Shown here piece by piece: positions 1-6,645 of a stretch of DNA of 31,164 bases. Every line of letters starts with the position of its first letter. Within the stretch, counting starts at the first letter, position 1. The notes beneath the pieces were generated by a model. That model saw only the letters and a program-made list of their open reading frames with translations. It had not been told where the DNA came from and did no database searches. This stretch comes from Phascolarctobacterium succinatutens CAG:287 (lineage in GTDB: Bacteria > Bacillota > Negativicutes > Acidaminococcales > Acidaminococcaceae), in NCBI RefSeq assembly GCF_000434895.1, contig NZ_FR892778.1:6200-37363 (forward strand), in the 5' to 3' direction. Made by a program: the position numbers and the translations under genes.

Positions 1-482
1 GTTTTTACAGAAGAAACGTAACCTGCTTTCCCGCCAAAAAGCTCTACGAGCTTTTTGCCTGCGTCCTGCGCTTCGCTGTCACCGTCCAACGCCATATACA
101 CACCTGCAAGCTGTGTATTGCCGCCGGCAAAGCTCTGCAGCGGATGCAGGCTGCCTACGTGTGCTCCCAACTGCGTAAGCGGAGCCAACGGCTCCAGTCC
201 CACACTGCCGCTCACATGCAACACAACCTTAGCTGCAGGCGTCAAGCTTTGCGCCAGCTCCTCTGCTACCGTACCAATTAAACGATCCGGTACGGTAAGC
301 AGCAGCACGTCCGCTGCCTGCCACAGCTTCGCGTTATCCGTCACCGGTACGCCAAACTGCTGCGCCAGCTGTGCACTGTGCTGCTCGGATGCAGCCGTAA
401 TGCCGGCCAGCACGCCCGCTTCACGCAAGCTTGCAGCCAAACGGCTGCCAACGCGTCCACCGCCAATAATACCAACCTTCAA
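1..482 (-). CDS. DUF2520 / Rossmann-like NAD(P)-binding protein (3' end outside window)
   Basis: Reading leftwards, this encodes the first 160 residues of a protein that runs out of the window; the family is usually near 290 aa. Residues 2-16 form a Rossmann nucleotide-binding start (KVGIIGGGRVGSRLA), and a SLHPLQSFA motif near residue 118 is typical of the DUF2520 family, which resembles ketopantoate and pyrroline-carboxylate reductases. These proteins are often found near pantothenate genes, but that neighbourhood lies outside the window, so the substrate is unknown. The start is TTG at 482, preceded by a GGGAGGG ribosome site about six bases away; no ATG fits. A ~250-nt leader with its own terminator lies upstream, suggesting attenuation. 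The family call is fairly secure; the function is not. Confidence 0.8.
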   Translation of the reverse strand, partial: MKVGIIGGGRVGSRLAASLREAGVLAGITAASEQHSAQLAQQFGVPVTDNAKLWQAADVLLLTVPDRLIGTVAEELAQSLTPAAKVVLHVSGSVGLEPLAPLTQLGAHVGSLHPLQSFAGGNTQLAGVYMALDGDSEAQDAGKKLVELFGGKAGYVSSVK

Positions 483-760
483 GATTGCCCTCCCTTCTGA
501 CCACTGGAGACGCTGTGCAAATTCAAGGCTACGGAATTGCCGATTAATGCCAAAGCATATAAAAAAGCGCATTCCGGTACGGAATGCGCATAGTTAGCCT
601 GTTTGCGTCTTCGTCCCGGTCTTATAGATCCAAGCGAGTATTGACTTAAAATTTTTCAGAAGTAAGCTTTACTGTTAACTGCTCCAGCTCATCCTAAATG
701 CTACTGTGCATCAGTAAATTTTACCGCACTTATAATAGCATAGAACCGCGCAGTTTGCAA
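483..760 (-). promoter_or_regulatory. Promoter and long leader of the DUF2520 gene
   Basis: On the minus strand a -35 TTGCAA (755-760) and -10 TATTAT (732-737) are spaced 17 bp apart, placing transcription start near 725. The leader before the TTG start is therefore about 240 nt and contains a complete intrinsic terminator at 561-589. A terminator inside a leader is the layout of a riboswitch or attenuator, or of a separate ~165-nt RNA. I looked for T-box, TPP, SAM, ZTP and c-di-GMP signatures and could not match any convincingly. Confidence 0.55.
561..589 (-). terminator. Intrinsic terminator within the DUF2520 leader
   Basis: GCGCATTCC (567-575) pairs with GGAATGCGC (581-589). On the minus strand the hairpin is followed directly by six Ts (561-566). 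It lies upstream of the DUF2520 start codon, so it must be read through for that gene to be expressed. Confidence 0.8.
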
Positions 761-771
761 GCAAAATATGC

Positions 772-777
772 TATAAT
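772..777 (+). promoter_or_regulatory. Extended -10 promoter of the tautomerase gene
   Basis: TATAAT preceded by TGC (an extended -10) sits just before the AAGGAGGT ribosome site at 791-798. The -35 is weak. It lies back to back with the divergent DUF2520 promoter. Confidence 0.5.
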
Positions 778-805
778 GAAAGAAAAATGCAAGGAGGTCA
801 TCAGC

Positions 806-1021
806 ATGCCCTATGTAAACATCAAAATCACCAAAGAAGGTAACGTTACCCCGGAGCAGAAGCGCGCTCTCATCGAAGGCGCGACCAATCTTCTGCACGA
901 CGTTTTAGGCAAAAACAAATCCACCACTGTTGTCACCATCGACGAGGTTGATACAGATAACTGGGGCATCGGCGGCATCCCTGTAACCGAAATCCGTAAA
1001 AATGCAGCAGCAAAAAAATAA
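806..1021 (+). CDS. 4-oxalocrotonate tautomerase family protein
   Basis: A 71-residue protein of the 4-OT fold, in which the catalytic base is the N-terminal proline exposed after Met removal; Pro2 is present (MPYVNIKITKEG). Length and the central segment match the 60-75 aa subunits that form hexamers, which catalyse enol-keto tautomerisation of small dicarboxylic acids. The real substrate cannot be read from sequence. The start is the ATG at 806, with AAGGAGGT at 791-798; an in-frame upstream extension to 698 has no ribosome site and would bury the essential proline. It is monocistronic, between its own promoter and the terminator at 1071-1115. Confidence 0.9.
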   Translation: MPYVNIKITKEGNVTPEQKRALIEGATNLLHDVLGKNKSTTVVTIDEVDTDNWGIGGIPVTEIRKNAAAKK

Positions 1022-1070
1022 TTTTTTCTACCTATTCTAATATAAACAACATTAACCACAAGATAAGCAT

Positions 1071-1115
1071 AGACTGACAGCTATAACCACAAAATATAGC
1101 TGTCAGTCTTTTTTT
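1071..1115 (+). terminator. Rho-independent terminator after the tautomerase
   Basis: A perfect 15-bp stem (AGACTGACAGCTATA at 1071-1085 with its complement at 1095-1109) is followed by seven Ts. Confidence 0.95.
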
Positions 1116-1154
1116 ATGCACAGCCCTCATGGTTAACCATACTACTTTACTAGG

Positions 1155-1183
1155 TTGACATCAAAATTTTCACAGCGTATACT
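1155..1183 (+). promoter_or_regulatory. Sigma-A promoter of the biotin operon
   Basis: A consensus -35 TTGACA (1155-1160) and -10 TATACT (1178-1183) are separated by exactly 17 bp, about 65 bp upstream of bioD. This is among the best-matching promoters in the window. Confidence 0.85.
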
Positions 1184-1196
1184 TAAGCTATACTAA

Positions 1197-1225
1197 AGTT
1201 AACCGTATAGAATCTTAAGTTAACC
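1197..1225 (+). promoter_or_regulatory. Candidate BirA (biotin repressor) operator
   Basis: Two GTTAACC words (1198-1204 and 1219-1225) lie 21 bp apart between the transcription start and the bioD ribosome site, and a further GGTTAACC is at 1131-1138. Firmicute BirA boxes are inverted TTGTTAACC/GGTTAACAA halves about 14-15 bp apart. The match is partial and the spacing slightly short, so this is a hypothesis supported mainly by its position in front of biotin genes. Confidence 0.45.
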
Positions 1226-1250
1226 AAAATAAATTACGAAGGTGAATATT

Positions 1251-1934
1251 ATGAGTAAAGGTCTTTTCATTACAGCAATCGGAACTGATATCGGTAAAAC
1301 ATACGTTACCGGCCTGCTCGTTAAACGCTTGCGTGATGCAGGTGTCAACGCAGGCTACTACAAAGCAGCACTGAGCGGCGCCGAAGAACAGCCTGACGGC
1401 ACCTGGTTGCCGGGTGACGCAGCCTTTGTTGCCAAAACTGTCAACATCCCGGAAAAACCGGAAAATCTTGTTTCCTACATTTATAAGGAAGCAGTTTCTC
1501 CGCATCTGGCAGCACTGCGCGAGGGCAATCCTGTAGAAATGGAAAAGATTGAAGCTGATTATCAAGCTTCCCTTGCCAAATATGATTACGTTACCATGGA
1601 AGGCAGCGGTGGCATCATCTGCCCCATCCGTTGGGATGAAGAGCACATCCTGCTCGAGGACATCATCAAAAAGCTTGATTTAGGCGTACTGGTCATCTCC
1701 AACGCAGCTCTCGGTTCCATCAATAACTGCGTACTGACCATCTCCTACCTCAAGCAAAAAAACATTCCCGTCCGCGGCATCATCCTTAACAACTATGACG
1801 GCAGTAACTTCATGCAGGCCGACAACAAGCGTATGATGGAAGAAATTACAGCGGTCCCCGTACTTGCCTGCGTACCGCCGAACGCCAGCGAACTGGATAT
1901 TGATGTAGAAGTACTCAAAGGATTATACAAATAA
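1251..1934 (+). CDS. bioD: Dethiobiotin synthetase
   Basis: BioD closes the ureido ring of 7,8-diaminononanoate using CO2 and ATP, giving dethiobiotin. The 227-residue length is typical. Residues 4-16 carry the P-loop variant of the family (FITAIGTDIGKTY), and the EGSGGIICPI segment near residue 114 is the second nucleotide/substrate-binding motif, followed by the NNYDGSNF region. The start is ATG 1251 with GAAGGTG at 1238-1244; a GTG nine bases upstream lies inside that ribosome site and is less likely. It is the first gene of the operon, with bioA 168 bp downstream across an inserted repeat. Confidence 0.95.
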   Translation: MSKGLFITAIGTDIGKTYVTGLLVKRLRDAGVNAGYYKAALSGAEEQPDGTWLPGDAAFVAKTVNIPEKPENLVSYIYKEAVSPHLAALREGNPVEMEKIEADYQASLAKYDYVTMEGSGGIICPIRWDEEHILLEDIIKKLDLGVLVISNAALGSINNCVLTISYLKQKNIPVRGIILNNYDGSNFMQADNKRMMEEITAVPVLACVPPNASELDIDVEVLKGLYK

Positions 1935-1944
1935 AAATTAACAA

Positions 1945-2063
1945 CCCCCTTTAGTCTCGCTAAAGCTCGACAGTTCCCCCGAGGGGGAACCAAGAAAGTC
2001 TCAATTACACGCTCTTGCCTGCCCCTGCGGGGAAGGTGCCGAACAACGTGAAGCGGAAGGGGG
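1945..2063 (+). repeat. Intergenic repeat, copy 1 (bioD-bioA spacer)
   Basis: A ~119-bp element beginning CCCCCTTTAGTCTCGCT and ending AAGCGGAAGGGGG, with near-complementary ends (CCCCCTT/AAGGGGG) and an internal hairpin around 1975-1988 (TTCCCCC/GGGGGAA). A second copy in the same orientation lies at 4002-4119. No reading frame or transposase is present, so it resembles a non-autonomous MITE or REP-type element that folds in RNA. Confidence 0.85.
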
Positions 2064-2102
2064 AATAAATAATAATGACACAAAACTCAGGAGGAAGAAA
2101 AA

Positions 2103-3486
2103 ATGAACGATAGAGTAGCAGATTTACAAAAAAGAGATTTAGCCCATATCTGGCATCCTTGTTCCCAAATGAAGGACTACGAAACCTTACGTCCTATCAT
2201 CGTTGACCACGCTAAAGGCCCCTACCTCTACGCAGCCGACGGTACCGAATATCTCGATATCATCAGCAGCTGGTGGTGCAACCTTTTAGGTCACTGCAAT
2301 CCCAAAATCAACGTTGCCATCAAAGAGCAGATTGAACAATTAGAGCACGTTATCTTCGTTAACTTTACCCACGAGCCTGCTATCAAGCTGTGCGAAGAGC
2401 TTACCGAAGTTCTCCCAAAAGGCCTGAACAAATTCAACTTTGCCGATAACGGCTCCTCTTCCGTAGAAATTGCACTGAAGATTGCTTTCCAATATCAGCT
2501 GCAGACCGGTCATCCGGAAAAACAACGCTTCATGTGCCTCAGCGAAGGCTATCACGGCGAAACCATTGGCGCTCTTTCCGTAGGCAGCATGGACCTGTTC
2601 GCACAAATGTACAAGCCCATGATGATGAACAACATTCATGTAAAGGCACCTGATTGCTACCGCTGCCCGTTTGCTAAAGACCGCGAGCATTGCCAATGCG
2701 AATGCTTCAAATTTGCTGAAGAAGCATTTGCTAAGTATGCCAAAGAAACCGCTGCTATCATCGTTGAGCCTATCGTTCAAGGCTGCGCAGGCATGCGTAT
2801 CTATCCGCCTCTCTACCTGCAAAAGCTGCGTAAGCTCTGTGATGAATACGGCGTACTTTTGATTGCCGACGAAATTGCTACCGGCTTCGGCAGAACCGGC
2901 AAAATGTTCGCCTGCAACCATGCCGGTATCACCCCGGATATCATGACCATCAGTAAGGCTCTCACCGGCGGGGGGCCCCCGGTCGGCTCTCCCCGGCGGT
3001 TACCTGCCGATGGCTATTGTCTGCACCACCGATAAAATTTACGATGCCTTCTATGACGATTACAACAAAGGCAAGCAATTCATGCACAGCCACACCTATG
3101 CCGGCAACCCTATCGGTTGCGCAACCGCCCTCGCTGTACTCAAGATTATGAAGGAAGAAAAAATTCTCGAGCATGCTGCGGAAAAAGCAACCTACTTCCA
3201 CAATGCCCTCATGGATACCTTCGGTGCTCATAAGAACATCGGTGAAATCCGTCATATCGGCCTGATTAACGCTATGGAGCTTGTTACCGATAAGGATAAG
3301 AAAATCGGCTTCGACGGTGACCTGCGTATATGCTACGAAATCTATAAAAAAGCACTTACCCACGGTCTACTGCTGCGTCCTTTGGGTAATGTCATCTACT
3401 TCAACCCGCCGCTGAATATCGAAAATAAAGATTTAGATAAAGCTATAGCACTGGCTAAACAGTCTATGGATGAGGTTTTAAAGTAA
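2103..3486 (+). pseudogene. bioA: Adenosylmethionine-8-amino-7-oxononanoate aminotransferase, frameshifted
   Basis: BioA transfers an amino group from S-adenosylmethionine to 8-amino-7-oxononanoate (PLP enzyme). Present are WHPCSQMKDY (17-26), SSWWCNLLGH (55-64), the PLP-contacting Asp256 in ADEIATGFGRTG and the Schiff-base Lys285 in SKALTGG. Right after this Lys motif the frame is lost: 28 GC-rich bases at 2972-2999 shift it, and the first frame ends at 3035. Without them the protein would continue YLPMAIVCTTDK to 3486 as an uninterrupted 451-aa enzyme of normal length. A cysteine cluster (C185, C188, C197, C199, C201) is notable. The start is ATG 2103 with AGGAGG at 2089-2094. As written the gene gives only a 310-residue fragment; whether the lesion is biological or an assembly fault is unresolved. 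Confidence 0.9.
2972..2999 (+). other. 28-bp GC-rich insertion disrupting bioA
   Basis: The insert is nearly all G and C (GGGGCCCCC... to ...CCCCGGCGG) and its right end repeats the CCGGCGG that precedes it at 2965-2971, like a 7-bp direct duplication. Deleting it restores the frame exactly and joins the conserved SKALTGG to YLPMA. Confidence 0.8.
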
Positions 3487-3497
3487 GGAGCAAATAA

Positions 3498-3983
3498 ATG
3501 AAAGATTTGAGTATGAAAGAGCTGACTACTATCGCTTTATTAGGTGTCTTGATTCTGATTTCAGGTTCTTTTAAAATCCCTTCGCCAATTGCCGGTGGCG
3601 AATTCCAGTTATCAGCACCAATCGCCGTACTCATCTGTGCCTGCTTCGGCTTTAAACGCTACATTATCGCAGGTATCCTTGCAAGCATGTTGGGAATGAT
3701 GCTCGGGATGCACAACATCATCAACGTACTTGTACAGATGGTATTCCGCGTTGTAGCCGGTGGCACCATGGCCCTGCTCGGAACCAACCTGCTTACCGTT
3801 GCTGTCAGCGGACCGCTCGGAACCTTCGCTGCCCGCCTCGTACTGTGGCAGGTTACCGGTGTAAACTGGATGGTACTCACCGCCGCAGCCTTCCCCGGTA
3901 TGATTTTTACCGCAGTTGCCGCCGGTGCATTCTATAAGCCCGCAAAACAGCTGCTTACCAAGGTTGCTTTGCTCAGAGGCTGA
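3498..3983 (+). CDS. Small integral membrane protein of the biotin operon (possible ECF S-component)
   Basis: This 161-residue hydrophobic protein has about five membrane segments (roughly residues 8-26, 37-52, 58-76, 84-108 and 120-146) and a short basic tail. It starts at ATG 3498, with a GGAG ribosome site at 3487-3490, only 11 bp after bioA, so it belongs to the operon. Its position suggests import of biotin or a precursor such as pimelate. Its size and polarity resemble the substrate-binding S-components of ECF vitamin transporters, but it lacks the recognisable BioY PxT/LQT signature, so I do not call it bioY. The energising EcfA/EcfT proteins are not in the window. The membrane location is secure; the role is inferred from context. 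Confidence 0.6.
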   Translation: MKDLSMKELTTIALLGVLILISGSFKIPSPIAGGEFQLSAPIAVLICACFGFKRYIIAGILASMLGMMLGMHNIINVLVQMVFRVVAGGTMALLGTNLLTVAVSGPLGTFAARLVLWQVTGVNWMVLTAAAFPGMIFTAVAAGAFYKPAKQLLTKVALLRG

Positions 3984-4001
3984 TAAATAAGTTTAGAGAA
4001 G

Positions 4002-4119
4002 CCCCCTTTAGTCTCGCTGACGCTCGACAGTTCCCCCAAGGGGGAACCAAGAAATTCCGATTGCAGATTCTTGCCTGCCCCTTTGGGGAAGGTGCCGAAC
4101 ATAGTGAGGCGAAAGGGGG
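4002..4119 (+). repeat. Intergenic repeat, copy 2 (before bioWF)
   Basis: The second copy of the element at 1945-2063, same orientation and about 118 bp, flanked by an extra G/C pair. It shares the CCCCCTTTAGTCTCGCT start, CGACAGTTCCCCC, the TTGCCTGCCCC core and GGGGAAGGTGCCGAAC; the middle (around 4050-4070) differs more. It fills most of the 179-bp gap before bioWF. Confidence 0.85.
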
Positions 4120-4162
4120 CAAATTTTAACACCGAATTCAAAATACAAAAGGAGATTTCCCT

Positions 4163-6064
4163 ATGCCTTTATACAGTATCAAAATGCGCGCATCCAAAGG
4201 CGATTTGCACGTCAGCGGCGCAGAACGCATTATCCCGCATGCCGATATCGGCAGCGCTGTCAGCGCCCTCACCGAGCGCGCTCTGCATCACGGCCTCGGC
4301 CGCGCCGACTTCATCAACGTCAAAATGGAAGAAGTCGCACCGAAAAAGCTGCAATACCTCGACGCTCTGCTTGTCAGCAAACGTCCTGCCGACACAGTAG
4401 AAGAAACCTATAAAATCATGAAGGAAATGCTCTGCGAGCTGGGATTGGAAGCCAAGGCAGATGCATTAATCGACCTTCTGCGTCACAACCATCCTATGCG
4501 CGGTGCAGTTCTCTATGACGTCGCCACAAACTCCAGACTTGAACCCGACCACGAGCGCGGCATCCGCGTAACCTATATGGATGCCGAAGGAGCAGCGAGC
4601 AACTGCAGCGGTAAAAACCATTTCCGCGAAGCCATCGTATTGGCCACCAAGGTTGTTAACGCCCCCGGCATCATCGCCGAGCTGTGTCTTTCCGATGATC
4701 CCGATTACCTCGTAGGCTACCTTGCATCCTTAAAGCATGGATATGTACGCCTCATGCCGATGAAGGAAATGGGCAATCCGCATGGCGGCCGCGTCTTCAT
4801 TTTTGACAGCACCAAGGCTAAGGCCGAGGATGCTATCTATTACCTGGAAAAACAACGTGTGCTTGTACGCGGACTGCCCGTTGAAAAGCCTGCTAATCCC
4901 AATCCGGAGCAGATTTTTGCTGACGAATTAAAGCAGCTTAAAGAGCAGAATCTTTACCGCTCCCTGCGTACTATGGACAGCGAGCAAAGTAAATACGTTG
5001 AAATGCAGGGACGCAAGGTTTTAATGCTTGCCTCCAACAGCTATCTTGATTTGGCAGCAGATGCCCGTGTTAAACAGGCCGCTGCCGAAGCTGCGCTTCA
5101 ATGGGGTGCAGGCAGCGGCGGCAGCCGTCTGACTACCGGCAATACCGCTCTGCATGAAGCGCTCGAAAGCAAGCTGGCGCAGTTCAAGGGTACGGAAGCA
5201 GCACTGGTCTTCAACACCGGCTACATGGCCAACGTAGGCATTATTTCCGCCCTCTGCAACAGCGAAAGCGTTATCTTCAGCGATGAATATAATCACGCCA
5301 GCATCATCGACGGCGCCCGTCTTTCCAAAGCGCGCATCGTTGTCTATAAGCACAATGATATGCAGGACCTGGAAGCGAAAATTCTTGCTACTCCCTGCAG
5401 CAGAGGTTTGATTGTCAGTGACGCGGTTTTCAGCATGGACGGTGATATCGTCGACCTGCCTGCACTCGTCGCACTCGGCAAAAAATATCATCTGCTCACG
5501 ATGATTGACGAAGCACATGCCACCGGCGTTATCGGCAAAACAGGCCATGGCACCGTTGAACATTTCGGCAACACTGTCCGCCCGGATATTCTCATGGGTA
5601 CGCTCAGCAAAGCACTCGGCGCCGAAGGTGGTTACGCCTGTGCCAGCAAGGTGATTATCGAATATCTCAAAAATAAAGCTCGCAGCTTTATCTTCGCCAC
5701 CTCGCAGACTCCTGCAACGCTCGCCGCTGCGCTGCGAGCAATTGAGGTACTGGAGGAAGAACCGCAACGTGCGCAAAATCTGCAGCAAAACGTTGAGTTT
5801 TTCTTAAACGCATTGCACGCTGAAGGCGTAGAAGCCTACTCTCCCACCGCCATCATTCCTATTATCATCGGCGATGAGAAGTCCGCTTTGCAGGTTGCAG
5901 ATGAGCTGCTGGTAAACGGCGTGCTCGCCCCCGCTATCCGCTATCCGACGGTAGCAAAGGGTACTGCGCGCCTGCGTGTTGCCCTCATGGCAACGCACAC
6001 CGAAGCGGAGCTGTCGCAGACAGCGAAGCTCATTGGTGCGGCAATAAGAAAATATAAAAAATAA
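4163..6064 (+). CDS. bioWF: Bifunctional pimeloyl-CoA synthetase / 8-amino-7-oxononanoate synthase
   Basis: Residues 1 to ~245 are a BioW domain (6-carboxyhexanoate-CoA ligase), starting MPLYSIKMRASKG with the conserved ERIIPHADI and NPHGGRVFIF segments; it activates pimelate with ATP and CoA. Residues ~265-633 are BioF, a PLP alpha-oxoamine synthase that condenses pimeloyl-CoA with L-alanine. Visible BioF motifs are GSGGSRLTTG (318-327), MIDEAHATG (447-455, with the PLP Asp449 and His452) and LSKALGAEGGY with the lysine at 483. The two steps are consecutive, so the fusion could channel pimeloyl-CoA. The start is ATG 4163 with AGGAG at 4150-4154. It is the last operon gene, followed by the terminator at 6071-6125. 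Confidence 0.95.
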   Translation: MPLYSIKMRASKGDLHVSGAERIIPHADIGSAVSALTERALHHGLGRADFINVKMEEVAPKKLQYLDALLVSKRPADTVEETYKIMKEMLCELGLEAKADALIDLLRHNHPMRGAVLYDVATNSRLEPDHERGIRVTYMDAEGAASNCSGKNHFREAIVLATKVVNAPGIIAELCLSDDPDYLVGYLASLKHGYVRLMPMKEMGNPHGGRVFIFDSTKAKAEDAIYYLEKQRVLVRGLPVEKPANPNPEQIFADELKQLKEQNLYRSLRTMDSEQSKYVEMQGRKVLMLASNSYLDLAADARVKQAAAEAALQWGAGSGGSRLTTGNTALHEALESKLAQFKGTEAALVFNTGYMANVGIISALCNSESVIFSDEYNHASIIDGARLSKARIVVYKHNDMQDLEAKILATPCSRGLIVSDAVFSMDGDIVDLPALVALGKKYHLLTMIDEAHATGVIGKTGHGTVEHFGNTVRPDILMGTLSKALGAEGGYACASKVIIEYLKNKARSFIFATSQTPATLAAALRAIEVLEEEPQRAQNLQQNVEFFLNALHAEGVEAYSPTAIIPIIIGDEKSALQVADELLVNGVLAPAIRYPTVAKGTARLRVALMATHTEAELSQTAKLIGAAIRKYKK

Positions 6065-6070
6065 AGCACA

Positions 6071-6125
6071 AAAAAAGGCAAGACCTAGGAAACAAACCTT
6101 CTAAGACCTTGCCTTTTAATTTTTA
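6071..6125. terminator. Bidirectional terminator between bioWF and the DUF523 gene
   Basis: AAAAGGCAAG (6073-6082) pairs with CTTGCCTTTT (6108-6117). T-runs follow on the plus strand, and the A-run at 6070-6076 gives a T-run on the minus strand, so it can serve both converging genes. Confidence 0.85.
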
Positions 6126-6148
6126 TAAACCAACTTTTTCAGGTACTG

Positions 6149-6577
6149 TTATTTATGCTCAGCCACATCCTCGGCATCAAGCACCTTAATTCCACGTGCA
6201 GAAAGTAACTTGGCGAACACGCCCTGCCCTTTTATCTTCTTACCGCTGAAGCTGCCGTCATAAATTTCCTTAACACCACAGCTGGGACTGCGTGATTGCA
6301 GGATTGCCAAATCCACCTTATTCTCCAAAGCAACTGCCAATGCCTCCTGTGCACCCTTGCGAAATTCATTGTCCACACTGACGCCTTCCTTGTTTGTCAC
6401 AAGACCAGCAACAATTTCTGCCGGCAAGCGAGGGGTAGAGAGGCCTCCCAGCTGCTCCGGACAAACGCCGATAACCTCATGACCTTCGATAAATTCCAGC
6501 ACGCCTTGATTTAAGTTATTACCGCCGTTATACTTACAGTTTTTGCCTAATAAGCAGGCACTCACGAGAATCTTCAA
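6149..6577 (-). CDS. DUF523 / TudS-like [Fe-S] desulfidase family protein
   Basis: This 142-residue protein is a full-length member of the DUF523 (YbbK) family: SACLLGKNCKYNGG at 6-19, VCPEQLGGL at 38-46, and SPSCGVKEIYDGSFSG near 97-112. Characterised members (TudS) hold a [4Fe-4S] cluster through three cysteines and remove sulfur from thiouracil or 4-thiouridine. Cys8, Cys39 and Cys100 here fit those ligands by position, with an additional Cys14. The start is TTG 6577 behind GGAGG at 6586-6590; a nearby ATG at 6584 is out of frame. It may salvage thiolated bases from tRNA turnover. The family is certain; the substrate is extrapolated. Confidence 0.85.
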   Translation of the reverse strand: MKILVSACLLGKNCKYNGGNNLNQGVLEFIEGHEVIGVCPEQLGGLSTPRLPAEIVAGLVTNKEGVSVDNEFRKGAQEALAVALENKVDLAILQSRSPSCGVKEIYDGSFSGKKIKGQGVFAKLLSARGIKVLDAEDVAEHK

Positions 6578-6598
6578 AAAACATTCCTCCGTTATTGT

Positions 6599-6641
6599 AA
6601 AAATAAGCTGCTAACATGCCTGATGCTAACAGCTTATTTTC
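6599..6641 (-). terminator. Terminator after the flotillin gene (member of a repeated hairpin family)
   Basis: AATAAGCTG (6602-6610) pairs with CAGCTTATT (6630-6638), with a T-run on the minus strand. It lies just past the flotillin stop codon. Relatives with the same outer stem are at 9970-10017 and 10844-10892. Confidence 0.75.
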
Positions 6642-6645
6642 ATGT

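Noticed and set aside
55..597. Plus-strand frame of 180 codons at the left edge
   Set aside because: It is opposite the DUF2520 gene, Cys/Ala/Ser-rich, and runs into that gene's leader terminator.
561..725. T-box or c-di-GMP-I riboswitch in the DUF2520 leader
   Set aside because: The GACGCAAAC patch recalls part of the c-di-GMP-I core, but the partner elements and the T-box antiterminator are missing.
4071..4400. Plus-strand frame overlapping the second repeat and the bioWF start
   Set aside because: It is out of frame with bioWF and begins inside the repeat; no conserved content.
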